34,076 nt of DNA. Source: Erysipelotrichaceae bacterium. GTDB lineage: Bacteria > Bacillota_I > Bacilli_A > Erysipelotrichales > Erysipelotrichaceae. The stretch lies in assembly GCA_028723085.1 (NCBI GenBank), contig JAQYFP010000068.1, positions 1-34,076 of the forward strand. Reading direction: 5' to 3'. This document shows positions 26,484-33,895 of the stretch, piece after piece (within the stretch, counting starts at the first letter, position 1; each line of letters starts with the position of its first letter). The translations under genes and the position numbers were made by a program. Below the pieces are notes generated by a model. That model saw only the letters and a list, made by a program, of their open reading frames with translations. It was not told the DNA's origin and did no database searches.

Positions 26484-27827
26484 CTAGAAAATCAAGAAAC
26501 TAATTAAAACAACAAATGGTAAAGAAATAATTGTTCTTTCTAAGAAAATAATAACAATGTCAATGAATTTTTGTACTAATTTAGTTGAAGTTAATAAAGC
26601 ACCGATTTCTGACATAAATACGATTTGTAGAATACTCATAGCTCCTACAATGAATTTAACTTGAGGATCTACTAATCCTTTAGCTAAGATAACTGGTAAG
26701 TAGTTATCGGCAAATCCAGAAAGAATAGCTGAAGATGCTACGTATGCGTCTTGAATTCCTAATACGTCCATGAATAATCCAATTGGATATGAAATGTATT
26801 CAAGAATTGGTGTATAAGTTGATAATACTAAGGCAGCTGTTCCCCAGAAAATAATAACTGGTTGTAGACATAAAACATAAGTTAACATGTTTTGAATCTT
26901 ATTTTTGAAGTTGTCTACTGTTACAGTTTCAACACGTTCACAAGCTAATGTTAAGGCTTGTTTACAGATTCCACCTTCTGTTTCTTTTTCAACAACACGA
27001 TCACTTGTTTCTTTACCATTTACATATAAGTCTTGGTAATGAGAAATAGGTGGAATACGAATTCCAATAATCGCAACAATTACACCAACCAAAGTAATTG
27101 TTAAGAAGAACCATCCGAATTTATCCATTAAACCTAATACATTGGCAACTAATACAACCCATCCAATACTTGAAGTTGAGAAAGTTGTTCCAATGATTGC
27201 AGCTTCTTTTAATGTATAGTATCCTTCATCAAATAATTGACGAGTTCCCATAATAGCAGCGTTTCCAGGTCCTACCCAAGCACTAATGATACTTACGGCA
27301 GCCATTTTACTTACTTTGAATAATGGTTTAACAATGAATCCAAATAAAGTACCTACAAATTCCATGAAACCGAATTCTAAGATAAATGTTTGGAAGAAAA
27401 TCATTGGTGGAATGATAATTGATAATTGAGCTGACAATGGTAACATTGTTCCTCCTGTATCAATTGAAGTAAGCATTTCCACTGGGAAATTGAAACAAAC
27501 GATTACGGCGATAATTGCTCCACATACACGATTGATTACATCAAAACGTGAACAAGAAAATAATTTTTTCATTAATTTGTTTTCTTCGATGAATTTAGGT
27601 TTTCCAAAGAAATCAATTACCGCTAATACAGCTGATAGCACAACTAAACAAGTAATGGCAATTTCTAAGTAGTGACCAGCAAAGGCTACGAATTTCTTTA
27701 AGTAATAGAAAGTAAATGTATCCATGCTGTCAGTAAAATTTAATGGAATAACAACTAAGAATAATCCTAGAAGAGTTCCAAGTGCAAATTTCAATGTACT
27801 TTTTAAAGTACTTTTAGTTTCTTTCAT
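26484..27827 (-). CDS. YjiH/nucleoside-recognition (Gate) family membrane protein, copy 1
   Basis: 447 residues from ATG 27827, which has GGAG 9-10 nt upstream; the tracked ATG 27842 lacks an SD. Motifs parallel copy 2: SAWVGPGNAAIMGTRQLFDEGYYTLKEAAII, MEFVGTLFGFIVKPLFKVSKMAAVS and MSEIGALLTSTKLV. It follows the dehydrogenase by a few bases. Two full-length paralogues side by side suggest a heteromeric transporter or two related substrates; YjiG/YjiH pairs are a precedent for paired Gate proteins. Confidence 0.82.
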   Translation of the reverse strand: MKETKSTLKSTLKFALGTLLGLFLVVIPLNFTDSMDTFTFYYLKKFVAFAGHYLEIAITCLVVLSAVLAVIDFFGKPKFIEENKLMKKLFSCSRFDVINRVCGAIIAVIVCFNFPVEMLTSIDTGGTMLPLSAQLSIIIPPMIFFQTFILEFGFMEFVGTLFGFIVKPLFKVSKMAAVSIISAWVGPGNAAIMGTRQLFDEGYYTLKEAAIIGTTFSTSSIGWVVLVANVLGLMDKFGWFFLTITLVGVIVAIIGIRIPPISHYQDLYVNGKETSDRVVEKETEGGICKQALTLACERVETVTVDNFKNKIQNMLTYVLCLQPVIIFWGTAALVLSTYTPILEYISYPIGLFMDVLGIQDAYVASSAILSGFADNYLPVILAKGLVDPQVKFIVGAMSILQIVFMSEIGALLTSTKLVQKFIDIVIIFLERTIISLPFVVLISFLIF

Positions 27828-27846
27828 TTTTCTCTTCTCCATTTAT

Positions 27847-28785
27847 TTATTCTGCTTCAAGTTCCGCAATTAAACTCTTAAGCATATTTCCTGATTTTAA
27901 TAATTTTTCTTTTTCATCTTCAGCAATTTCTACTTCTAATGTACGAACCACTCCGCTTTCCGCTACAATAGCAGGAACAGATAAACATACATTATCTAAT
28001 CCGTATTCTCCTTCTAAGAAACTTGAAACAGGTAAAATAGTGTGTTCGTTTCTTAAAATAGCACATACAACAGATTTAATCGCATCGGCTACGCAATAAC
28101 AGTTAGGTCCTTTTTTCTCCCAAACATCGAAGGCACTTTGTTTAACGTTGTTTTCAACTAAGTCATGGTATCCTTCTGGTAATTCTTTACCAACCACTTT
28201 AGCGTATTCTTCTACGGATACACCGGCAATATTTGTTAAAGACCAAGCCGCAACTTGAGAATCTCCATGTTCTCCTAACATAAATCCATGTACCGATCTT
28301 CCATCGATTCCAAAGTCATTTGATAACATGCAACGGAATCTTGATGAATCTAATACAGTACCTAATCCAAATACTTGGTTTTTAGGTAATTTAGAAATCT
28401 TATATGTTAAGTAAGTTAAGATATCTACTGGATTTGATACAACTAAGATTTTTCCATTTGGACTGTTTTCTACGATTTGAGGAACAATACTATTTAAAAT
28501 CGCAGCATTTTTTCTTAATGGAACTAGTCTTGATTCCCCTGTTACTTCAGGAACACCAACAGTAATCACAACTACATCAGAGTCTTTACTATCGGCATAA
28601 GATCCATTTCTTACTTTAACAGGTTGAATTAGTGGAACACCGTGTGCAATATCCCATGCATTTCCCCATGCACGGTCATCGTTAATATCAACGATTACGA
28701 TTTCATCGACAAGTCCACTTTCGGATAACGCAAATGCTGCAGTAGAACCTACAGCCCCTGCACCTACAATTGTTACTTTTCTCAT
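27847..28785 (-). CDS. L-lactate/2-hydroxyacid dehydrogenase family protein of unclear substrate
   Basis: 312 residues. VTIVGAGAVGSTAAFAL is the NAD loop; VSNPVDILTYLTYK, GTVLDSSRFR (Asp and Arg171) and GEHGDSQVAAWS (His195) are the LDH catalytic set. The mobile substrate loop reads GVPEVTGESRL where lactate dehydrogenases have GANQKPGETRL. The specificity residue 102 is therefore Glu instead of Gln (LDH) or Arg (MDH), while Arg109 is kept. KKGPNCYCVA replaces KGATYYGIA, changing Thr246 to Asn. A substrate other than lactate is likely. SD AAAGGAG is 5 nt before the ATG. First gene of the operon with two YjiH proteins, opposite an IclR regulator. Confidence 0.85.
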   Translation of the reverse strand: MRKVTIVGAGAVGSTAAFALSESGLVDEIVIVDINDDRAWGNAWDIAHGVPLIQPVKVRNGSYADSKDSDVVVITVGVPEVTGESRLVPLRKNAAILNSIVPQIVENSPNGKILVVSNPVDILTYLTYKISKLPKNQVFGLGTVLDSSRFRCMLSNDFGIDGRSVHGFMLGEHGDSQVAAWSLTNIAGVSVEEYAKVVGKELPEGYHDLVENNVKQSAFDVWEKKGPNCYCVADAIKSVVCAILRNEHTILPVSSFLEGEYGLDNVCLSVPAIVAESGVVRTLEVEIAEDEKEKLLKSGNMLKSLIAELEAE

Positions 28786-28842
28786 TCTTTCTCCTTTATC
28801 CTGATTTTTCAGGTAATATACAAATTTATTTAATAAATATTT

Positions 28843-28869
28843 AAAAAGTGAAACGCTGTTTCGCTTTTT
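28843..28869. promoter_or_regulatory. IclR/KdgR-like operator
   Basis: AAAAAGTGAAAC-GCT-GTTTCGCTTTTT is a 27-bp palindrome with one mismatch. Its core GAAAC-N3-GTTTC is the same form as KdgR-type IclR-family sites. It lies directly after the -10 box of the ldh operon and between the divergent iclR and ldh genes. Confidence 0.75.
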
Positions 28870-28897
28870 ATTGTATTAAATTTTTACCATTTGTAAA
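28870..28897 (-). promoter_or_regulatory. Promoter of the ldh-yjiH operon
   Basis: On the minus strand TTTACA (28892-28897), 16 nt, TACAAT (28870-28875). The palindromic operator begins at the next base, so bound IclR protein would block transcription. A hairpin CCTGA/TCAGG (28800-28813) precedes the Shine-Dalgarno. Confidence 0.65.
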
Positions 28898-28958
28898 GAA
28901 AAAATAAATATTTTTTAAACCAAAAAATATGTTATTATAAATCGATAGGAGAAAACAC

Positions 28959-29720
28959 ATGGAAAAAGAACCAACATTTATCACTATCCTTGGAAAAGCC
29001 TTCCATATCTTGGATTATTTATATGAAATTGACCAACCCGTAGGCGTCACAGCCATCTCAAAATCATGCGAAATACCTAAAGCCAATACGTTTCGTATTT
29101 TAAAAACTTTGGAAACTTTAGGTGTAATTGAAGAGAAAAAAGATGGATATGTATTAGGAAAGAAACTAATGACATATGGAAACAATGCAGCGAATCAAAA
29201 TGATTTAGTTACTTTAGCTAAACCATATATGAAACAGCTATGTGAACAAACCAATGAAACTATAAATTTAGGAATACAATATGAAGATCAAGTATTAATG
29301 ATGCACTCGGAATTAGGAGCCAAAACATCATTAGTTTCTAGATTATTGCCTGTTTGTCCTTTGTATTGTTCATCAATAGGAAAATTATTCTTAGCTAATT
29401 TAGAAGATAATTTAATTGAAGAATACTTTAATAGTATTACACCTGAACAAAGAACTATCTCAACAATCACAACAGCACAACAATTCAAAAAAGAAAAAGA
29501 CACAATCCTAAAAGAAGGATGTGCCTATGATAGAGAAGAATATGAATATGGTCTATCTTGTATGAGTGTTCCTATCTATGATAGAAATAAAAAAATAATA
29601 GCAGGTATCTCCCTTTCAGGTCCTACTACTAGACTACAAGTACATGGTTTCAATAATTTAATGGAACAACTTCATAATACAGCTAAACAAATCAATCATG
29701 ATGTTGAGATGTTTCTATAA
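28959..29720 (+). CDS. IclR-family transcriptional regulator
   Basis: 253 residues. The N-terminal winged helix has GKAFHILDYLYE, VGVTAISKSCEIPKANTFRILKTLETLGVIEE and YVLGKKLM. The C-terminal effector domain has LPVCPLYCSSIGKLFLANL, REEYEYGLSCMSVPIYD and IAGISLSGP, the usual IclR signatures. It diverges from the dehydrogenase-transporter operon, with an IclR-type operator between, so it probably senses that operon's substrate. SD AGGAG precedes the ATG. Confidence 0.92.
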   Translation: MEKEPTFITILGKAFHILDYLYEIDQPVGVTAISKSCEIPKANTFRILKTLETLGVIEEKKDGYVLGKKLMTYGNNAANQNDLVTLAKPYMKQLCEQTNETINLGIQYEDQVLMMHSELGAKTSLVSRLLPVCPLYCSSIGKLFLANLEDNLIEEYFNSITPEQRTISTITTAQQFKKEKDTILKEGCAYDREEYEYGLSCMSVPIYDRNKKIIAGISLSGPTTRLQVHGFNNLMEQLHNTAKQINHDVEMFL

Positions 29721-29727
29721 AAGAAAG

Positions 29728-29759
29728 AGCCAATCAAACTAAATCTGATTGGCTTTTTG
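29728..29759. terminator. Terminator after iclR
   Basis: AGCCAATCA (29728-29736) pairs with TGATTGGCT (29746-29754), followed by TTTT. The minus-strand side has a broken T run and may end the unknown pair as well. Confidence 0.8.
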
Positions 29760-29761
29760 AT

Positions 29762-30019
29762 TCATCGTTTAAATTTATCTAGATCTGCTATCGTTTTATA
29801 TTTATCTCCTATTTCAGCAAATCGAAGGGCCTCTTCGAAAGTAAATCTATAAATTATATTTACAAATAAGTGAATAAAATCTTCACTATCTTCATACACT
29901 CCTTCTCTTATTAGTTCTCGAGCAGTTTCATATACATTTCCAAATAAACAATCTTCTAAATCCACAGCAATACTATTAGTATCTGCATATTTAAATTCAA
30001 GAACTTTTGATATTTCCAT
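29762..30019 (-). CDS. 85-residue protein of unknown function
   Basis: An acidic, helical small protein (FEEALRFAEIGDKYKTIADLDKF at the C-terminus; VDLEDCLFGNVYETARELIREG in the middle). I do not recognise a family. It begins 14 nt after the stop of the 224-residue gene, with only a weak Shine-Dalgarno, so it is probably the second gene of a two-gene unit. A toxin/antidote or effector/immunity pair is possible from layout alone. Confidence 0.6.
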   Translation of the reverse strand: MEISKVLEFKYADTNSIAVDLEDCLFGNVYETARELIREGVYEDSEDFIHLFVNIIYRFTFEEALRFAEIGDKYKTIADLDKFKR

Positions 30020-30033
30020 ATTTCTTAGTTCTT

Positions 30034-30708
30034 TTAATGTTCCAATTTTTTACTTGGTGGATCATACGAAAATATTTCTTCATCTTCATGGTCTTTAAAA
30101 TAATATCTAACATACGATGTCATAGAATGTCTAAAATACTCACCAATTTCACGATTATCTTTGTAGTATTTAATTTGCTTCATTTCCTTTAATTCTTTAT
30201 CAACCGCATCCAATATCCCTTTACTAACCATTTCATATAGTTGCCCTACTTTTTGATCAATTTCTTCTTGTGAATGCGGATCAAAAGAAATACCTATTTT
30301 CTTATCTATAAGATTAACCAATTGAGCATAGTCTTTTGAAATCTTTATGATTTTCTTTGATACAATGGATTCCACTATTTTTCCCAATATAAACTCATAA
30401 AAACTCATTCTTTTCAATTTTCTTAAACATGCATTTAATCGTTCTCTTTGGATAGATAAATCATCAATCCCATACATTGCCAAAGTCAATGGATTCAAAT
30501 TCTTCAATTCATCAAAATCAACTCCATCAAAAATAGGCATACATTTTTTAAAGGATTTTTCATATATTCCATTAAAAGTAACCAATGAATCAATTATATC
30601 CAATTCAATAGAACCTAAATCGACTAAAGACTCAGGATAAATAAAGCTAGATACTCCATCAATTGGTTTGTTGCGACTTTTTAAAATATCATAATCATGT
30701 TCATTCAT
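30034..30708 (-). CDS. 224-residue protein of unknown function
   Basis: Mostly helical and soluble, with no signal peptide or membrane segment. The N-terminal part has DGVSSFIYPESLVDLGSIELDIID, the middle is a Lys-rich helix (RLNACLRKLKRMSFYEFILGKIVESIVSKK), and the acidic tail reads KDHEDEEIFSYDPPSK. I do not recognise a family. SD GAGG is 9 nt before the ATG. Paired with the 85-residue gene downstream. Confidence 0.65.
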   Translation of the reverse strand: MNEHDYDILKSRNKPIDGVSSFIYPESLVDLGSIELDIIDSLVTFNGIYEKSFKKCMPIFDGVDFDELKNLNPLTLAMYGIDDLSIQRERLNACLRKLKRMSFYEFILGKIVESIVSKKIIKISKDYAQLVNLIDKKIGISFDPHSQEEIDQKVGQLYEMVSKGILDAVDKELKEMKQIKYYKDNREIGEYFRHSMTSYVRYYFKDHEDEEIFSYDPPSKKLEH

Positions 30709-30797
30709 AAATCAAAACCTCACTTTACTTTATAGGACTGCTTCTTGTATCTTAATTCTATAAACATAATTGACATTATGGATGATGAAAAAGAAAA

Positions 30798-30842
30798 AAG
30801 CTCTGATACACACATCAAAGTGTTTTTCAGAGCTTAATTTTT
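30798..30842. terminator. Bidirectional terminator downstream of the RiPP locus
   Basis: AAGCTCTGA (30798-30806) pairs with TCAGAGCTT (30827-30835), with inner ACAC/GTGT pairing possible. On the minus strand it is followed by TTTTTTCTTTTTC and could end the operon containing the coiled-coil gene. Confidence 0.75.
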
Positions 30843-30850
30843 TTAACGAA

Positions 30851-30943
30851 ACCCCAGTTAACCATGGTAAAAAAGGAGACCACGGTTAATGACCCCGGTG
30901 TTGACCCCAATTAAATTTGGTAAAACCCCGCTTAAGTTGTTAC
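30851..30943. repeat. Array of ACCCC repeats, possible insertion-sequence end remnant
   Basis: ACCCCAGTTAACCATGGTAAAA (30851-30872) recurs as ACCCCAATTAAATTTGGTAAAA (30904-30925), 53 bp apart, with further TGACCCCGG and AAACCCCGC units. Multiple short terminal repeats of this kind occur at IS21-type (istAB) ends. No transposase gene is seen here. The rest of the 265-bp gap 30709-30973 contains only this array and the hairpin to its left. Confidence 0.5.
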
Positions 30944-30973
30944 CCTTGATTATTTCAATATATTTGAATAGAA

Positions 30974-31804
30974 TTACTTTTTATTAATTCTTTCATTATA
31001 AATTTTTTCTTTATCAACAAGATCAGAAATCATGTTTCTTCGTATTTTTACTTGATCATTCATTTCATTTATTTTTTCTAACAAATCATCTGCCTTTGAT
31101 GCTTGTCTATCAAATAAAAATCCAAATCCATTTACTGAATCAAACATTTTATCTTGAATTCTATCCAATTGTTTATCTAAACTACATATATTTTTTTTCA
31201 ATTCCTCTATTTCATAATTTAGTATTTCTTTTTCATTTTCACAAAATTCATGTGCTAAATTTTCATATTTTCCTTTTAATTGTTCAAAGTCATCTCGTAT
31301 TTCAGTTAATTTCACTAAATCATTTGATTCTTCATTTTGATCATATTCATCGCATAATTTTATATATTCATCATTAATAGAACATAATTCCCTAGTACTA
31401 TCGTGTACTGGCGTATTACCGAAAATTTCTAGAAACAATTCTATTTTTTTTGAGCACATTCTCATATTTATGCAAATATCAAATTTAGTTACAGTAATAC
31501 TTGCTTTTTCATTTTTCGTATTTTGTACATTTTCATCCTGGAGATTATTTTTCTGTTCTTGTTTTTTCTTATTATCATAATACGTATTTTTCATTTTTTG
31601 CGCATTTCTATGACTATTATTCGCTTTATTTTTTGCTGATTGTATTTCACTATTACTTTTATCAGATAGCGTTGTGCCAGCTTTTTTTGCACTATTCTCT
31701 GCACTTTTCTCTATTTCTGATACTTTCTTTTGTGCTTCTTTTGCAATTTTTTCGTTGATATCCAAAGAAGCCTCCATCACTTTATCAAAAAAATTTGATT
31801 TCAT
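30974..31804 (-). CDS. Coiled-coil protein of unknown function, last gene after the radical SAM gene
   Basis: 276 residues. Residues 1-100 are charged, Ala/Lys/Asn/Gln-rich helix (KIAKEAQKKVSEIEKSAENSAKKAG, NNSHRNAQKMKNTYYDNKKK). The rest contains long helices (ENEKEILNYEIEELKKNICSLDKQLDRIQDKM, LLEKINEMNDQVKIRRNM). No signal peptide or membrane segment. It starts 30 nt after the maturase stop with SD AAAGG, so it is probably co-transcribed. I do not recognise a family. Confidence 0.65.
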   Translation of the reverse strand: MKSNFFDKVMEASLDINEKIAKEAQKKVSEIEKSAENSAKKAGTTLSDKSNSEIQSAKNKANNSHRNAQKMKNTYYDNKKKQEQKNNLQDENVQNTKNEKASITVTKFDICINMRMCSKKIELFLEIFGNTPVHDSTRELCSINDEYIKLCDEYDQNEESNDLVKLTEIRDDFEQLKGKYENLAHEFCENEKEILNYEIEELKKNICSLDKQLDRIQDKMFDSVNGFGFLFDRQASKADDLLEKINEMNDQVKIRRNMISDLVDKEKIYNERINKK

Positions 31805-31834
31805 ATATTAATCCTTTCCTCAATAACAATTCGG

Positions 31835-32398
31835 CTATTCATTCATAACTAATGGTAAATCAATATAAATGACATACTTTTCATTTACTATTTCTACTTT
31901 ATTTACTTTTTTATCTTTGAAAGCATTTACTGCTTTCTTGCTATATGCTTGAGAATACTGATCTTTAACAAAAGGATTCTCAGTTTCTTTTTCACATATG
32001 ATTTTATCAATTTTGAAATCTTCTTTTTCAAGAACCTCCACACAATCTAATAGTGTATATCCAATTAATGAATCTAAATTCAACATCAACTTATAGCAAG
32101 TATTTCCTAACATATCGTCAATAAATTCCTCCTTATTTTTCCATGTTGATTCATAAGGATTATATGTACAATACCAAGGTTGAGCATACACATTTTTTGA
32201 AATACTGTCCGCTCTGCAATCATAGCAAGCATACCTTAACTCACAATCCTTACACACATCAATTTTGTCTTTATTCATAAAATAGATTTCTTGGTTTAAA
32301 ACATCTTTTAACCTTTTCCCATACAAATTACCATGACTAATTCTTCTTTCCATTACACATGGAAAAATATCAAGATTTGCTGATATATAAATTTTTTT
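31835..32398 (-). pseudogene. Radical SAM peptide maturase, C-terminal SPASM part after a frameshift
   Basis: Continues the radical SAM protein in another frame. Downstream of the A9 run it reads IYISANLDIFPCVMERR, then the SPASM cluster-binding region with CKDCELRYACYDCR and a later WYCTYNPYE. This pattern closely resembles SPASM domains of grasp-with-SPASM and Cys-rich-peptide maturases. About 100 further residues form an extra C-terminal region. There is no Shine-Dalgarno for an independent start: the tracked start at 32428 is upstream of the shift and reads out-of-frame sequence. Removing one A would give a continuous protein of about 490 residues. Confidence 0.8.
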
Positions 32399-33308
32399 TT
32401 GAAAAACATTTATGATATTTAAGACCATTTATAAACATTGTCGAAAATACTTTATTTTTAAAATTTTGTTCCGTAATCAATTTCTTTTCTAATAATTCTC
32501 GATTAAGTAAATTTACCTCAGCTCTTCCACTCATTCGTACAATATCCCTGCTTGGGTTAAGAGTAAATAGATCATCTCTTTTAACTCCTAAAATACAACC
32601 ATCCATATGAACGGTCGCAATCTTATAGGGTATTCCCTTTTCCTTTAAAATTCTTATTGCGTTTGTGGTTTTATTAAACGAGCCTTTAATTTTTGTTACT
32701 GAATCATGAAAATAAGCATTATAAGAATATAATGATAATGCAACTTTTATGTTATTTTCTTTAAAGAAATTTGCCCATTCTTCATTTAATAACGTTCCGT
32801 TTGTAAAAACTTCAATATATTCAAATTTATCTTTGGCATATTCAATCATTTTCTTTAAATTATCACCAATCAACAATGGCTCACCACCAATAAATTGTAT
32901 TTTTGATATTTTATTTTCAAATAATTCATCAAGTATATATTTAGCTGAATCATAATCTAAGCTACTGTTGCATTCACTTGAAGATTCTTCATAACAATGT
33001 TTACAATACAAATTACACTTTGTAGTTACTTCAATCCAAGCAAATTCGATATTATTTTTCCCTATTTGTATATTTTCAATTTCTCCATCACTAAATTCTG
33101 ATTCACTTACATCTACTAGAATTTCTTTTTCAAAACATCTATCAAGGAAACTATCATTTCCACCATAGCATTGATTATCTAAAAGTAAGTTCTTTATTTT
33201 ATTTGTATCGCTTTTATAAATTTGAAAATATTCCCCAGTATTTAAATTGTATATACAATCCTTTTTTGCACCATAAACGAGATACACATTTTTATTAAAA
33301 GATAACAT
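32370..33308 (-). CDS. Radical SAM peptide maturase, N-terminal part, frameshifted at a nine-A run
   Basis: 312 residues before a premature stop. Residues 1-80 are a small N-terminal domain (NVYLVYGAKKDCIYNLNTGEY) of the type that opens grasp-with-SPASM-like maturases. The radical SAM core has CNLYCKHC (Cys98, Cys102, Cys105) for the 4Fe-4S cluster, IQFIGGEPLL (GGEP) and VFTNGTLL. Text after the A9 tract (32392-32400) is out of frame and stops; the SPASM part follows in the next frame. SD GAGGAGG is 5 nt before the ATG. Enzymes of this class install thioether or carbon-carbon links in a peptide; the Cys-rich peptide encoded just upstream is the obvious substrate. Confidence 0.85.
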   Translation of the reverse strand: MLSFNKNVYLVYGAKKDCIYNLNTGEYFQIYKSDTNKIKNLLLDNQCYGGNDSFLDRCFEKEILVDVSESEFSDGEIENIQIGKNNIEFAWIEVTTKCNLYCKHCYEESSSECNSSLDYDSAKYILDELFENKISKIQFIGGEPLLIGDNLKKMIEYAKDKFEYIEVFTNGTLLNEEWANFFKENNIKVALSLYSYNAYFHDSVTKIKGSFNKTTNAIRILKEKGIPYKIATVHMDGCILGVKRDDLFTLNPSRDIVRMSGRAEVNLLNRELLEKKLITEQNFKNKVFSTMFINGLKYHKCFSKKNLYISKS

Positions 33309-33324
33309 AGTAGCCTCCTCTATA

Positions 33325-33351
33325 CAAAAATAGGAACACTAAGTTCCTATT
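33325..33351 (-). terminator. Attenuator hairpin between peptide and maturase genes
   Basis: On the minus strand AATAGGAAC (33343-33351) pairs with GTTCCTATT (33329-33337) with a 5-nt loop, followed by a T tract. Partial termination here would give more precursor than enzyme, a common RiPP arrangement. Confidence 0.8.
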
Positions 33352-33357
33352 CTTTCA

Positions 33358-33537
33358 CTATACATACAATGCGTTTAAATCATTATCATACGTTGTAGTA
33401 TGTATACTATTCAAAAGACCATTAGCAAAATCAATATCAGGTTGACAATCTTGATCACTTGGATAACATACAGGATAACAAGAAGCATCAACCGGTTCAC
33501 AATCTCCATTTGGATAACATTCAAATATCATTTTCAT
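33358..33537 (-). CDS. Candidate RiPP precursor with five Cys-x-Pro motifs
   Basis: 59 residues from ATG 33537, which has AGGAGG 7 nt upstream; the tracked GTG at 33558 lies before that SD and is rejected. All five Cys (7, 13, 20, 24, 31) are followed by x-Pro: CYP, CEP, CYP, CYP, CQP. The Cys-rich part is N-terminal and the tail (DFANGLLNSIHTTTYDNDLN) is Cys-free and hydrophilic, the reverse of a normal leader-core order. It is immediately upstream of a radical SAM/SPASM gene with an attenuator between. I know of no exact family; Cys-rich peptides with CcpM-type maturases are the nearest comparison. Confidence 0.7.
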   Translation of the reverse strand: MKMIFECYPNGDCEPVDASCYPVCYPSDQDCQPDIDFANGLLNSIHTTTYDNDLNALYV

Positions 33538-33617
33538 ATAAGTTCCTCCTTTCTTCACAAATTTTGAATAGATAAAAATTTATATGCCATGACAACAATT
33601 GTCATTGCTTCGATACA

Positions 33618-33797
33618 TTAGAATTTTTTCCACCAATCTTTATGCTTATCTATAAATTCAGCTCTTTTTTCAATCTCGCATTCATACCATTCTTTATTAG
33701 TTGGATTATCCTCACAATTAGAAGCTAATAACCATTCTTCATAATTCTCAGGCTCTTTTGACCAATCCCAACTGCTATCATCTCTACTATTTCCCAT
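33618..33797 (-). CDS. 59-residue acidic Trp-rich small protein upstream of the RiPP precursor
   Basis: ATG 33797 with GGAG 8 nt upstream, 59 codons, TAA at 33618-33620; it was just below the ORF-track cutoff. It contains six Trp (SSWDWSKEPENYEEWLLASN, NKEWYECEIEK, KDWWKKF at the end) and two Cys, and is strongly acidic. No family recognised. It is about 80 nt before the precursor gene on the same strand, so it may be a second precursor, an immunity factor or an unrelated small protein. The gap 33798-33895 holds only candidate AT-rich promoter sequence. Confidence 0.55.
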   Translation of the reverse strand: MGNSRDDSSWDWSKEPENYEEWLLASNCEDNPTNKEWYECEIEKRAEFIDKHKDWWKKF

Positions 33798-33895
33798 ACT
33801 TATTTCTCCATTTCATACTAAGATTTCAGTAAAAGAAATCCCATATTATGCTTCAGTATTAAATTATCTAATTTTTTTATCTGCAAAATCATTTT

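Noticed and set aside
30851-30943. ACCCC array as a CRISPR or operator array
   Set aside because: Units are irregular in length and spacing; an IS end explains them better.
31096-31758. Plus-strand ORFs of His/Phe/Tyr-rich composition
   Set aside because: Reverse-strand shadows of the Lys/Asn/Glu-rich coiled-coil gene.
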